Positions 24,440 through 33,374 of a stretch of DNA of 62,201 bases are shown piece after piece. Source of the stretch: JACNIZ01 sp964344765 (GTDB lineage: Bacteria; Planctomycetota; UBA1135); the NCBI GenBank assembly GCA_964344765.1, contig CAYFOM010000024.1, positions 1-62,201 of the forward strand, in the 5' to 3' direction. The translations under genes and the position numbers were made by a program. The notes beneath the pieces are model-generated. The model was not told the origin of the DNA. It ran no database searches and worked only from the letters and a program-made list of their open reading frames with translations. Every line of letters begins with the position of its first letter. Within the stretch, counting starts at the first letter, position 1.

Positions 24440-26527
24440 ATGAGTCGCCTCATCAAAATCATTCTTCTCTGCTTTCTGCTCGGTGCCGGAATCGGCTCGG
24501 CAGACTCGCTGACGTTGTTGGTACAGGAAAGCGGCATTCGCCTGCTAAACCCGTTCCCTGAAACGGTCCAACTGCTGATGGCATACGGCATCTTGACCGT
24601 CATTACCGGCGTGGTCGGCAGCCTGATATTCCGCAAGTGGGAAGCCATCTCGATCTCCAGTTGTGCAGCTGCCCTGGTTGGCTTTTGCGTCGCTTACGTC
24701 TGGGTGCACTCGCGCATCCTGGTGAATAACTCGATGTTCAGCCCGACTTCGCTGATGTACACCGGCTTCATCTTCATTGGTGCGCTGGTCTTCTTATTGG
24801 CCATTCGTGGTTTTGCCCGTCACAAGTCCGGCCCAATCGTGCTGCTGGTCTTCGCTTTCGTACCGGGTTTGCTGCCGCTGACAAAAGGAGTTGAACTCGT
24901 ATCGGAACCTGTAGGAACGCCCAAAGCGGACTTGCCGAACATCACCTTCCTGCTTTTGGATACTCAACGCGCCGACCGCCTAAGCTGTTATGGCTACGAG
25001 CGTCCGGATGGCAAAAAGGTCTCGCCGGTCATTGATGGACTAGCCGAGCAGGGCGTTCGCTTCGAATGGAATTACTCCGCTGCTCCGTGGACGCGGCCGT
25101 CGATTGCATCGATGTTCTCAGGGCTTTATCCGACGAGCCACGGTGCATACCTGCCAGAACGCGTGTTGCCGGACTGGACCGCAAACATGGCGGAAATGTT
25201 CCACGAGATGGGGTACCGGACCGCCGGCTTCTCAACGAACCCGAACATTTCGGCGGTGTGGGGTTTCGCCCAAGGCTTCCAGGAATTTTGGTGCTTGGAT
25301 GACAAGGAATTGATCGACATGGTGGCTTTCGGCGAGGCCGAACGCAAGATTCGTCGGTACTTGAAGATGTTCCACCAAACCCCGGACAGCGCTCGCATCG
25401 TGCATGAGCAGGTCTTCCCGTGGGTGGACCGCATGAAGGACAGCGATCGTCCGGTGTTCACTTACATCCAGTACTTGGACCCGCACTTCCCCTACAACCC
25501 GGAAGAAGACATCATCAACGAAGAGAGCCCTGACTTCGACGCGCTGGTCGCCGAGGTGAACTCGCAAGTTGAAGTTCCGATTCCCTACCCGTTTGGTGAG
25601 CGTGTACCGCCCCCTCCGCACGTGGTCGAAGGCTTCCTCAAGCTATATGACGCCGAAGTGGCCATCATGGACCGCGAAATCGGCAAGCTGGTTGAGAGGT
25701 TAAAAGCCAATGGTTTACTTGGTGAGAATGATTGGTTGATCATCACCTCGGACCACGGTGAAGAATTCTTCGAGCACAACCAGTGGGGTCACGGCCAAAA
25801 CGTCTACCAAGAAGTTTTGCGTGTACCGTTGATCATGCTCGGCCCCGGCGTTCCGGAGGGTATGGTCATTCACACGCCAGTTAGTTTGGTTGACATGCTG
25901 CCGACACTGGCGGATGTGGTTGGCAACAACGAATTCCTTAAGAAGGGCGTGAAAGAGCCCACTGAAGACGAAAATGGGAATAGGGGGATTGAACTGTCCT
26001 TGCCTGGTAAGTCGATGCGCGGCTACTGGGAGGACGTTGCCTCTCAAGCCAATGGCCGTCCGGTTTACGCCGAAAAACTTCGCGATCCAAAGAACTACGG
26101 GCTCATCATCGACGACCACAAATTGGTCCGCGTTTGGAATAAGGAGTTGGAGGACGTCAATAACATTTGGACTGAAGAAACCAAAGGTCCGGGTGCCTAT
26201 TACGACGCGATGTATGACATCGGCAAAGACCCATTAGAGACCAACGGCTACATTCCGCAGAACATGGAAAGCTATGCCATTCCGGAGAAGGTTCAAAAGC
26301 GCTTTGGGCCGTTGCCGGAAGGGCTAGACGAAGCCTATGGCAACTTGATGGAAGCCATGACTGTTTCGCGCAAGGGTGCGGAACAATTGAATCAGGGCTG
26401 GGCGAAAAAGGAGCTGACTCCAGATGAGCTCGCACGCCTAGCTGAAATGGGCTACTTGGATCCAGCAAATATGGGTGCCGGTGCGCCGCCGCCAACCGAA
26501 CACACGGAAACGGAAGAAGACGAATAG
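24440..26527 (+). CDS. Membrane sulfatase-like protein, second of a tandem pair (Thr nucleophile position)
   Basis: The 695-residue product is a paralogue of the gene at 22394: about five helices (residues 4-150) followed by a sulfatase-type domain. Shared motifs are TFLLLDTQRADRLSCYGYER, PWTRPSIASMFSGLYP and IITSDHGEEFFEHNQWGHGQ. The nucleophile position is Thr218, again in a T-R-P-S context. In the first metal strand LDTQRAD replaces the IDTLRAD of the neighbour. The end (ELARLAEMGYLDPANMG) repeats the C-terminal helix of the first copy. Retention of two copies in one operon suggests different substrates or positions on the same glycan. It is the last gene before the strong terminator at 26552. 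Confidence 0.87.
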   Translation: MSRLIKIILLCFLLGAGIGSADSLTLLVQESGIRLLNPFPETVQLLMAYGILTVITGVVGSLIFRKWEAISISSCAAALVGFCVAYVWVHSRILVNNSMFSPTSLMYTGFIFIGALVFLLAIRGFARHKSGPIVLLVFAFVPGLLPLTKGVELVSEPVGTPKADLPNITFLLLDTQRADRLSCYGYERPDGKKVSPVIDGLAEQGVRFEWNYSAAPWTRPSIASMFSGLYPTSHGAYLPERVLPDWTANMAEMFHEMGYRTAGFSTNPNISAVWGFAQGFQEFWCLDDKELIDMVAFGEAERKIRRYLKMFHQTPDSARIVHEQVFPWVDRMKDSDRPVFTYIQYLDPHFPYNPEEDIINEESPDFDALVAEVNSQVEVPIPYPFGERVPPPPHVVEGFLKLYDAEVAIMDREIGKLVERLKANGLLGENDWLIITSDHGEEFFEHNQWGHGQNVYQEVLRVPLIMLGPGVPEGMVIHTPVSLVDMLPTLADVVGNNEFLKKGVKEPTEDENGNRGIELSLPGKSMRGYWEDVASQANGRPVYAEKLRDPKNYGLIIDDHKLVRVWNKELEDVNNIWTEETKGPGAYYDAMYDIGKDPLETNGYIPQNMESYAIPEKVQKRFGPLPEGLDEAYGNLMEAMTVSRKGAEQLNQGWAKKELTPDELARLAEMGYLDPANMGAGAPPPTEHTETEEDE

Positions 26528-26551
26528 CAGTAGCTCTCGTCAACAATAGGA

Positions 26552-26590
26552 AACGCCGCGGCAAGTTGATTCTTGCCGCGGCGTTTTTCT
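26552..26590 (+). terminator. Intrinsic terminator of the polysaccharide operon
   Basis: AACGCCGCGGCAAG (26552-26565) pairs perfectly with CTTGCCGCGGCGTT (26572-26585) over a six-base loop, followed by T-rich sequence (TTTCTTTT). It lies 25 bp after the last operon stop. The facing minus-strand gene ends at 26618, so the hairpin may also act, more weakly, on that transcript. Confidence 0.9.
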
Positions 26591-26617
26591 TTTGCAGTCC
26601 CGGTGCAGATGGATGGA

Positions 26618-27772
26618 TTAATCGTCGTGTCGCTTCGCCAGCTTCGGACGCACGACTTCACGCGCGAACTTCATCAACCTGCCGCGCACCGATGGGCGGT
26701 AGTAGGTCAGAAGCAACTGCTTGCGGTATGGGCACTGATATTTGCTCAGGATGTGGCTGCCATCGACCGCGCCGCGGGATGAATCGAAGATGGTCAAACC
26801 CAGCCCAGGCGACGCATTGATCATGTCGTCCATCAACACTGCACCCAGCCCCAACGAGCGGTGCTCCATGTCGAAGCTCATGTGGTAGCTCAAAAAGCGC
26901 TTGTTCTCGACCGGGCCCCAGTGGGCAACCAACGCCTTACCATCCAAGCGAATCAAACCAACTGCCAACTGATTGGTCGCCGCCAGCGACTTCCACATTT
27001 CCTGGTAAAGGCTGCGCATCGGATCGGTGAGCATGAAGGCAGCGTCACTGTCTTCTTGCCCCTTCCAACTCCGCTGCTCGACATCGGCGCATTCATCAAA
27101 CAGCGCCATGCAGTTTTCCGGCGTCGCCATTTCGAAGATGCGCTCAACCTCGCCCATCTTCTCCATCTTGTTGCGGAACTTGCGCAAGCGATAAGCCGCC
27201 TTCTTCGGCTGCTTGACCTCGCGCTCGTTGTATTCGACCAGATCCAACACCGGACTCTGCGCCTTCGGGTCGACCTGGAACTCCATGTTGCCGGCCTCGA
27301 AGTAATTGCTCATCGCCTGGTGCGTCGGCCCATCGATCGAGATCTCACGCACCAACATGACCTCCCAGCCGCGCACGTTTTTGCGCATGTGATCCAGGGC
27401 GAAATTCACCAGCTCCTGACGCACATCCTGATCGACCGCCGGCACCTCGAAGTTATCCAACTCGGGCCAACTGGCCAGCATCAACGCCGGCAGCGAAATC
27501 TTCGCCAGCTTGGTTTTGCGAATCATCAGCGGGAAGACGCCGACCATCTTGCCGTCCTTCTCGGCCACGAAGGTGTAGAAGCGGCATTCGCCCCCCATCA
27601 TCCTCGACCAAACCTCAAGCCAGTCCGGGCTTCCGTAGTAAGTCGGGAAGTCGGATCCATAATCGACCTGTTCCAGCAGTTCATTCCACGGCTGGCGCCT
27701 CGAGGCAAATACATCAGTGCCTTCAAGGCAGGTAAAAGCTATTCCTTCCACTACAAGCTCCTGTGAACACAC
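26618..27772 (-). CDS. FemAB/BioF2-like GNAT-fold acyltransferase
   Basis: The 384-residue product resembles the PF13480-type (Acetyltransf_6) acyltransferases common in exopolysaccharide loci. Features are FPTYYGSPDWLEVW near residue 45, RFYTFVAEKDGKMVGVFPLM, a central basic stretch AAYRLRKFRNKMEKMGEVER, and the second GNAT half VGLIRLDGKALVAHWG, FDMEHRSLGLGAVLMDDM and IFDSSRGAVDGSHILSKYQC. It probably transfers an acyl or amino-acyl group to the glycan or a sugar nucleotide. The GTG at 27772 is the longest start; the GTG at 27751 has AGGAG six bases upstream and may be the real one. It converges with the polysaccharide operon and is divergent from the GT2 gene. Confidence 0.85.
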   Translation of the reverse strand: MCSQELVVEGIAFTCLEGTDVFASRRQPWNELLEQVDYGSDFPTYYGSPDWLEVWSRMMGGECRFYTFVAEKDGKMVGVFPLMIRKTKLAKISLPALMLASWPELDNFEVPAVDQDVRQELVNFALDHMRKNVRGWEVMLVREISIDGPTHQAMSNYFEAGNMEFQVDPKAQSPVLDLVEYNEREVKQPKKAAYRLRKFRNKMEKMGEVERIFEMATPENCMALFDECADVEQRSWKGQEDSDAAFMLTDPMRSLYQEMWKSLAATNQLAVGLIRLDGKALVAHWGPVENKRFLSYHMSFDMEHRSLGLGAVLMDDMINASPGLGLTIFDSSRGAVDGSHILSKYQCPYRKQLLLTYYRPSVRGRLMKFAREVVRPKLAKRHDD

Positions 27773-27915
27773 GGGGGGGATGACCGTTTGTCCTAGTCAT
27801 TTTGTCAATATCGGTTGGTTAGGCGTCAAAAAGGGAGCAGAATTTTCCGCAAAGATCGCCGATGGCGTTTGCGGATGGCTCATGGCAGGCGGAGAATGTG
27901 CCGACAACGGCTGAT

Positions 27916-28704
27916 ATGCGTCGCTTCTCCATCCTTCTGGCCGCCTACAACAGGCTCGAACTGCTAAAAAGTTCGGTTGCCAGCGCGTTGGCTCAGGATT
28001 GGCAGGATTTTGAAGTCATCGTCATCAACGACGGCTCCGGCGACGACACCCGCCAGTGGCTGGACGAGCAGGCGGCACGCTTTGGGCGCCTGCGCGTGGT
28101 CCACAAGCAGAACGAGGGTGTGGCCGCCGCGCGTCGCGATGGCGTGCTCGAGGCCAAATACGATTACGTCGTCATTTTGGATAGCGACGACCGGCTCGAG
28201 CCCGACGCGCTGCAGCGCTACGACGCGATGTTCAGCGAGCATCCCGACACCGATCTGATTTTCGGCAACATCCGCAAGGTCATGGCTGACGGCGAGCAGC
28301 GCATGCGCGTCTATAAGCAGTTCAAAAACAACCGCCGCATGATTTGGGGCACGTTTTTGTACCCGCGGGTGCCGTTTAAGCATTCCGGCACCTGCTTCCG
28401 CCGCAGCGTCGCGCTGGATTTGGGCAATTACGACGCGTCGCTGAAGATCAAGATCGACGTCGACTTCTTCCTCAAGTTCATGCACCACGATCGCGAGCTG
28501 CGCCACATGCCCGGCGAGCCGCTGGTCAGCTTTTACGTGCACGACGAAATGATGAGCCTGAACCGCGGCAAGGGCATTCCAGCGTGGTTTGAGCTGATCG
28601 ATCGCTATGCGCCGCGCTGGCCGCTGGCGCGCACCTTCGCCAAAACTGCGCGCGCCGGCTCGGAAATGCTGAAGGCGGTGTACGAAAAGGTGAAATCATC
28701 CTAA
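27916..28704 (+). CDS. Glycosyltransferase, GT2 family
   Basis: From ATG 27916 (MRRFSILLAAYNRLELLKSS) the product is about 262 residues, with the GT-A fold. It shows VIVINDGSGDDTRQWL, NEGVAAARRDGVLEA and VVILDSDDRLEPDAL, where DSDD is the DxD-type metal and nucleotide-sugar site. FKHSGTCFRRSVALDLGNYD and a later acidic stretch KIDVDFFLKF supply the catalytic-base region. An ATG at 27862 would add 18 residues that are not part of the fold. It probably extends the lipid-linked repeat unit. It is the first gene of a second cluster of glycan genes that runs on to 31950. Confidence 0.9.
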   Translation: MRRFSILLAAYNRLELLKSSVASALAQDWQDFEVIVINDGSGDDTRQWLDEQAARFGRLRVVHKQNEGVAAARRDGVLEAKYDYVVILDSDDRLEPDALQRYDAMFSEHPDTDLIFGNIRKVMADGEQRMRVYKQFKNNRRMIWGTFLYPRVPFKHSGTCFRRSVALDLGNYDASLKIKIDVDFFLKFMHHDRELRHMPGEPLVSFYVHDEMMSLNRGKGIPAWFELIDRYAPRWPLARTFAKTARAGSEMLKAVYEKVKSS

Positions 28705-28728
28705 GCTTTGGCGGCGCAAACCCTGTCC

Positions 28729-29931
28729 ATGCGTGTCCTCCTCATTTCTACTTACTTCGTCCAGTACGGCATCGAGCTGGCCAACGGTTTGGCCGCCGCC
28801 GGCGCCGAGGTGGGCATCGTGTTCAATCACGAAAATGCACTGAAGCTGGTCGGCGCGGATTACCCGTCGATGATTAGCGATGAGGTCAAGGTGTTTAAGA
28901 TGCCCAAAAAGCACAGTTCGAAGCTGATAGGGCGTGCATTCTGGGTCAATAAGCGCTGGTTTCAAAAGACTTTAGGTGAATTCCAGCCGGATGTGGTTCA
29001 CTTGCAAGCGGCAAACGATCTAGCCAGCTTGTGGACCGCTTGGAAGCGTAAAAACGGCCTGGTCGTGACCATTCACGACGTCAATCCGCACCCGGGCGAA
29101 GACGCCAAAGCCACGCGCGGCTGGCTGCGCCACGTGCTCGACCGAATCATCATTCCGCGCGCGCGCAAAACCGGCATGCGCTGGGTCACTCACGGCGAGA
29201 TTCTGAAAAAGGAACTCAGCGGCAAGTACGGCATCGACCTCAGCACCATCGACGTGATCCCGCACGGCATTTTGGCTGGGTACTCGGCCGTCGATGCGCC
29301 GGAATCCATCGCAAGCGCCGATGCGCAATCTGACGGCGGCTCCGGTGGCGACTCCGCAGCCGACTCCGCTAGTGGCTCAAACGCCGACCCCGGTTCAGCA
29401 CTGTTTTTCGGTCGCATGGAACGCTACAAAGGCCTGCACGTGCTCGCCGACGCGATCCCATTGGTGCTAGAACAGATGCCGGAAGCGCGCTTCGTCATCG
29501 CCGGGCGCGGCCCAGCGCTGGAGCCCGAACGCGAGAGGCTCGCCGCCCATCCGCAGGTCGAGCTGAAGGACTACTACATCGAAACCGCTGAAGTCGCCCA
29601 GCTTTACCGCGATGCGGCAGTCAACCTGGCACCGTACATCGAGGCCAGTCAAAGCGGAGTGATCGCGTCGGGCTATGCCTTCGACGTGCCCGCAATCGCC
29701 AGCCGCCTCGGCGCGCTGCCGGAAGTCGTCATCGACGAAGAAAACGGCTTGCTGGTCGAACCCAACGACCCGCAAGCCCTTGCCGACGCCATCTTGCGTG
29801 TGCTGCGCGACGCCGATTTCCGCACCAAATTGCGCGCCGGCGTGCGCCGCTGGGCCGAAGGTCCGCTGTCCTGGCAAAGCATTGCGGCGAAGACGCTTGA
29901 GTCTTATGCCCTAGCAAGCCGAAAGAAGTAG
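28729..29931 (+). CDS. Glycosyltransferase, GT4 family, with Ser/Gly/Asp-rich linker
   Basis: Using ATG 28729 (MRVLLISTYFVQYGIELANG) the product is about 400 residues; a TTG at 28708 is the only earlier start. The N-terminal Rossmann domain has VVHLQAANDLASLW and VTIHDVNPHPGED. The donor domain begins at ALFFGRMERYKGLHVLADA and continues with FVIAGRGPALEPERERLAAH, NLAPYIEASQSGVIASGYAF and VIDEENGLLVEPNDPQ. Between the domains, at about residues 190-225, sits a low-complexity stretch rich in Ser, Gly, Ala and Asp (ASADAQSDGGSGGDSAADSA), which is not part of the GT4 fold. It has no effect on the reading frame and may be a flexible hinge. Confidence 0.88.
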   Translation: MRVLLISTYFVQYGIELANGLAAAGAEVGIVFNHENALKLVGADYPSMISDEVKVFKMPKKHSSKLIGRAFWVNKRWFQKTLGEFQPDVVHLQAANDLASLWTAWKRKNGLVVTIHDVNPHPGEDAKATRGWLRHVLDRIIIPRARKTGMRWVTHGEILKKELSGKYGIDLSTIDVIPHGILAGYSAVDAPESIASADAQSDGGSGGDSAADSASGSNADPGSALFFGRMERYKGLHVLADAIPLVLEQMPEARFVIAGRGPALEPERERLAAHPQVELKDYYIETAEVAQLYRDAAVNLAPYIEASQSGVIASGYAFDVPAIASRLGALPEVVIDEENGLLVEPNDPQALADAILRVLRDADFRTKLRAGVRRWAEGPLSWQSIAAKTLESYALASRKK

Positions 29932-29946
29932 AATCCGGGTTTGGCC

Positions 29947-30855
29947 ATGTCTAGTCTCCCCGAAAAAGATCCAAAAATTGACCGGCCGATCATGTGTTTC
30001 GGCACGGGTCGCGGTGGCACGACGGTATTTTTGCGCGTTTTGTCCGAGCACCCCGACTTGGCTTGGTTTTCCAACTACACGCACCGTTTTCACCACAAGC
30101 TGTTCTTCCCGCTGGCGTTTCTGTCGCGGTTGAAGGATCTGCCGGGCATCGGCGAGGCCATGCCCTACGATTGGCGAATTCGGCCGAAGCCGCGTGAAGC
30201 CAACAAGTTGTACCGGGCGATGACCGGCGGCGCGTTCACTCAGCCGGCACCGCTCGGCGCCAAAGAGGCGCGCGAGCAGATGGGCATCTGGCGCAACGCG
30301 ATCAAATCGCACCTGCGCTGGCACGGTAAGCCGCGTTTCGTCAACAAGCACACCGGCTTCCCGCGCTGCGAGTTTTTCCTCGAAATCCTGCCCGACGCGC
30401 GCTTCATCCACGTGATGCGCGACGGCCGCGCGGTGACCAACTCGCTGCTGAATGTGCCGTGGTGGGATGGCACCATCGAGAACTCTTGGTGGTGGGGTGA
30501 CATGGACCCCGAGTACCTGAAGGAGTTCGAAGACAGCGGCAAGCAGCCCGTCGTGCTCGGCGGCATTGTTTGGAAAACGCTGATGTACCACAACGAGCGC
30601 GAACTCGCCGACGTCAATCCGGACCAGCAGTTCGAGGTCAACTACACCGATTTCGTCGCCGATCCCATCGGCATGATGGAACGCGTGCGCGAGTACTGCC
30701 AGCTGCGCCAATCCGACGCTTTTGATCGCCGGATTCAAAAGATCAAAATCCACAACGCCGACGACAAGTGGAAGCGTGATTTGGATGACGATCAGAAAAA
30801 ACTGCTGATGAAAACCATCGGCCCCGCCCTGGAACACTTCGGCTTCGAACGTTAG
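29947..30855 (+). CDS. Sulfotransferase (PAPS-dependent family)
   Basis: The 302-residue product from ATG 29947 has the PAPS-binding loop near its N terminus (IMCFGTGRGGTTVFLRVL, a GTGRGGTT phosphate-binding loop like that of Sulfotransfer_3 proteins). The 3'-phosphate-binding part is at DARFIHVMRDGRAVTNSLLN, followed by WKTLMYHNERELADVNP and FEVNYTDFVADPIGMMERV. This family transfers sulfate from PAPS to hydroxyl or amino groups of carbohydrates or lipids. Placed between two glycosyltransferases in this locus, sulfation of the exopolysaccharide or of a lipid-linked intermediate is the most likely role. An alternative TTG start at 29941 adds two residues. Confidence 0.85.
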   Translation: MSSLPEKDPKIDRPIMCFGTGRGGTTVFLRVLSEHPDLAWFSNYTHRFHHKLFFPLAFLSRLKDLPGIGEAMPYDWRIRPKPREANKLYRAMTGGAFTQPAPLGAKEAREQMGIWRNAIKSHLRWHGKPRFVNKHTGFPRCEFFLEILPDARFIHVMRDGRAVTNSLLNVPWWDGTIENSWWWGDMDPEYLKEFEDSGKQPVVLGGIVWKTLMYHNERELADVNPDQQFEVNYTDFVADPIGMMERVREYCQLRQSDAFDRRIQKIKIHNADDKWKRDLDDDQKKLLMKTIGPALEHFGFER

Positions 30856-30864
30856 GACTGACCC

Positions 30865-31950
30865 ATGTCTAAAGGGCGCAAAGCGCGAGTGGCGATGGTC
30901 GGCCTAGGTTTGGGCACGACCACTGGAATTGCCACCGTGGTTAAAAACTGGATTTCCGCCGGTTATGAAGACAAGGTCGATCTGAATTACATTTCGACGA
31001 ATGATTCACAAGTGCCGGGGCAGAAAGTTCGCAAGCTGTATGAATGCTTGCGTGCCTACTTCAAGCTGATGCTCGCCGCGCCGCGCGCCGACGTCGTTCA
31101 TTTGCACATGGCGATGTACGGCAGTTTTTGGCGCAAGCAGATTCCGTTTTACATGGCGCGGTTATTCCGTTGTAAGACCATCATTCACTTGCACGGTTCC
31201 GAGTTTAAGCAGTTTTACGCCAATGGCGGCTGGCTGCGCAAAGCGCTGATTCGCAACATGTTCAGCAACGCAAGTTCGAGCATGATGCTGAGTGAGCAGT
31301 GGCGCGATTGGCTGAATTCGATTTGCAAGAAGAAGCCTAGTGTCGACATTGTTTACAACACGGCGACCGAGCGCGAGCGCCCGGATCGCAGTGGTCGCGA
31401 GGTGGTGACGATCACGTTGATGGGTCGTTTGGGCAAGCGCAAAGGAACGTATGACCTGCTTGATGCTTTTGAATCGTTAGTGAAGAAGCATCCAAATGCG
31501 CGCTTGGTCTTGCCGGGCGATGGCGAGATTGACGAGGTCAAAGCCGTCGTCAAAGAGAAAGGCTTGGAAGACGTGGTCGAAGTGCCTGGATGGGTTTCCG
31601 GCGATGCGCAAAACGCGCTGTGGAACCGCACCGATGTTTACACCTTGCCGTCGTACAACGAAGGCTTGCCGGGCTCGGTATTGGAGGCGATGAGCGCAGG
31701 TTTGCCTTGTGTTTCGACTCCGGTGGGCGGCATTCCCGAAGCAGTGATTGACGGCGATACCGGCTACTTAGTCGAAGCCGGTGATGTTGCTGGTCTGGAA
31801 AAAGCGCTCGAGCGTTTAGTGGCCGATGAAGAATTGCGCCTGCGAATGGGCCAAGCCGGTTACAACTTGCTGCAGACCAAATTCAACTTGGATCGCATTG
31901 TTGGTCAGGTTGTATCGCTGCAAGAACGCTTGGCCGGGATTGAATCCTAA
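30865..31950 (+). CDS. Glycosyltransferase, GT4 family
   Basis: The 361-residue product is a GT-B transferase. The N-terminal domain has VAMVGLGLGTTTGIATVVKN and DVVHLHMAMYGSFWRK. The donor domain has TITLMGRLGKRKGTYDLLDA, RLVLPGDGEIDEVKAVVKEK, LPSYNEGLPGSVLEAMSAGL and STPVGGIPEAVIDGDTGYLV. It ends the second run of glycan genes on the plus strand and converges on a minus-strand gene that starts its 3' end 23 bp further on. Sugar specificity is unknown. Confidence 0.92.
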   Translation: MSKGRKARVAMVGLGLGTTTGIATVVKNWISAGYEDKVDLNYISTNDSQVPGQKVRKLYECLRAYFKLMLAAPRADVVHLHMAMYGSFWRKQIPFYMARLFRCKTIIHLHGSEFKQFYANGGWLRKALIRNMFSNASSSMMLSEQWRDWLNSICKKKPSVDIVYNTATERERPDRSGREVVTITLMGRLGKRKGTYDLLDAFESLVKKHPNARLVLPGDGEIDEVKAVVKEKGLEDVVEVPGWVSGDAQNALWNRTDVYTLPSYNEGLPGSVLEAMSAGLPCVSTPVGGIPEAVIDGDTGYLVEAGDVAGLEKALERLVADEELRLRMGQAGYNLLQTKFNLDRIVGQVVSLQERLAGIES

Positions 31951-31973
31951 GCCCCGCTGACTGCGCCTATTCC

Positions 31974-33374
31974 CTATTCTTGAAGCAGCCCCAAAAGCTG
32001 CTCTGGTGTAGTTTGCAGCAAGTCTTTTAGGGTGCGCGATTCATCCGCAGCCAACCACTTCTTCGCCGCATACCAACCCAGGTAATATCCCATTCGATCG
32101 GGAAGTGCATTATTGCGAGCAGGCGAGCGACCTTTGATGAACCAACTCTTCAGGATGTCGCCCCCAACTTCACGCGCTGCAAAAAATTCCTTCACAGCGG
32201 CGTCGTGATACTTCTGCGCAATCGCCAATTGGTCTTCCGACCACATCAGTGCGACATGATCGGGAGTACCGCTGATGATTGCCTGGCTCGCCGCGCTCGC
32301 AACTCCCTCCAGCCAGAAGAGGTCCCTACTCAACGTTCCGCCGGTTTCAAATTGGAATGTGTGAATGAATTCATGTGCAACGATTAACCTTAACGAATGC
32401 ATATCGGGGATCGCCGCTAGATTGATCAACACTCTGGGGCGCTGTGAAATCGGATCCAAACCGGCCGTCTTTGCATTGGTATCCTCAGCCGTGGCAACCA
32501 GAACGATCAACTGCGGAGCAATAAGCCGACTGTTACCAAGTTCAGTTCGGCATTGGGCGTAGACTTGGTCAATTACCGTAGACAGATTGGTCCTGTCAAA
32601 TCTTGCTTGAGTCTTAAGCAACAAGTCCTGCTGCCCAGCAATCCATTGAAAGTACCGTATGAAATCACTGGGCGAAGGACCAGAGCCACCCCAGATTTGG
32701 TTGTACTCCCACTGATAACCCTGCATCTCCTTTGCAATTGCAAAAGCAGCATCGGCAGATTGGTTTTTCATCAATTTGGAGATGTGACGCCAAACGATTT
32801 CGTCGGCACGGAAAATTTGTAACTTGTCTTCAAACTTCAGAGCTTCCCTTTCGGAAAGAGCCTTGAGGTCCTCCCAACGAATGAACTTGCGTTGATAGAC
32901 GAGTTGATTTGGAAGGCGGTCAGTGGCCGAGGTGCTGACGGTGAAGCATGAGTAAACAGAGGCTTCATCCACGCCGGTAAATGCGGTAAATGGACCGCCT
33001 GCCGGCGTCGTGCCACGAATGATCAAGCCGACGCCGGGCAGCAACCTTGCGCCGCGGAAATAAGAACCGTCCTCGCGAGTTCGTACACCATGGGAATAAA
33101 TCAACTTCTTGAGTAGAGGATGACTCTCAATTGAGCCGACCAAAAACAAACCGCCTTCAAACTGCTCGGCAGTTTTGCCATCCTCCACGAGTTCCCAGTT
33201 TTGACCTTGCAGATAAAGGTTGCCGATCTTTTTCGTAGTCAGAGAGCCAAATTTGGATTCGGAGCCTTGAACCAACAACCAATCAGGCTCCTGCTGGGCG
33301 CCCACGCCAGGGCTGGGAAATCCCAGGAAGAGTAAAAGAACAACGGAAAGCAGCTGGTTGAGGAGCCTAGCCAT
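31974..33374 (-). CDS. Secreted protein with an HExxH metallopeptidase-like motif
   Basis: The 466-residue product starts with a secretion signal (MARLLNQLLSVVLLLFLGFP, then VGAQQ), so it is exported. The first half has no known domain. About residues 325-350 hold RLIVAHEFIHTFQFETGG, an HEFIH motif (HExxH), followed by LFWLEGVASAAS, where a Glu in EGVA could be the third zinc ligand, as in gluzincins. YLGWYAAKKWLAADESRTLK and LLQTTPEQLLGLLQE at the end recall the DUF2268-type putative peptidases that end in a substrate-binding helix. Peptidase activity is inferred. Base composition looks lower in G+C than in its neighbours. The start lies in the 5' end of the divergent PlsC gene. Confidence 0.75.
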   Translation of the reverse strand: MARLLNQLLSVVLLLFLGFPSPGVGAQQEPDWLLVQGSESKFGSLTTKKIGNLYLQGQNWELVEDGKTAEQFEGGLFLVGSIESHPLLKKLIYSHGVRTREDGSYFRGARLLPGVGLIIRGTTPAGGPFTAFTGVDEASVYSCFTVSTSATDRLPNQLVYQRKFIRWEDLKALSEREALKFEDKLQIFRADEIVWRHISKLMKNQSADAAFAIAKEMQGYQWEYNQIWGGSGPSPSDFIRYFQWIAGQQDLLLKTQARFDRTNLSTVIDQVYAQCRTELGNSRLIAPQLIVLVATAEDTNAKTAGLDPISQRPRVLINLAAIPDMHSLRLIVAHEFIHTFQFETGGTLSRDLFWLEGVASAASQAIISGTPDHVALMWSEDQLAIAQKYHDAAVKEFFAAREVGGDILKSWFIKGRSPARNNALPDRMGYYLGWYAAKKWLAADESRTLKDLLQTTPEQLLGLLQE

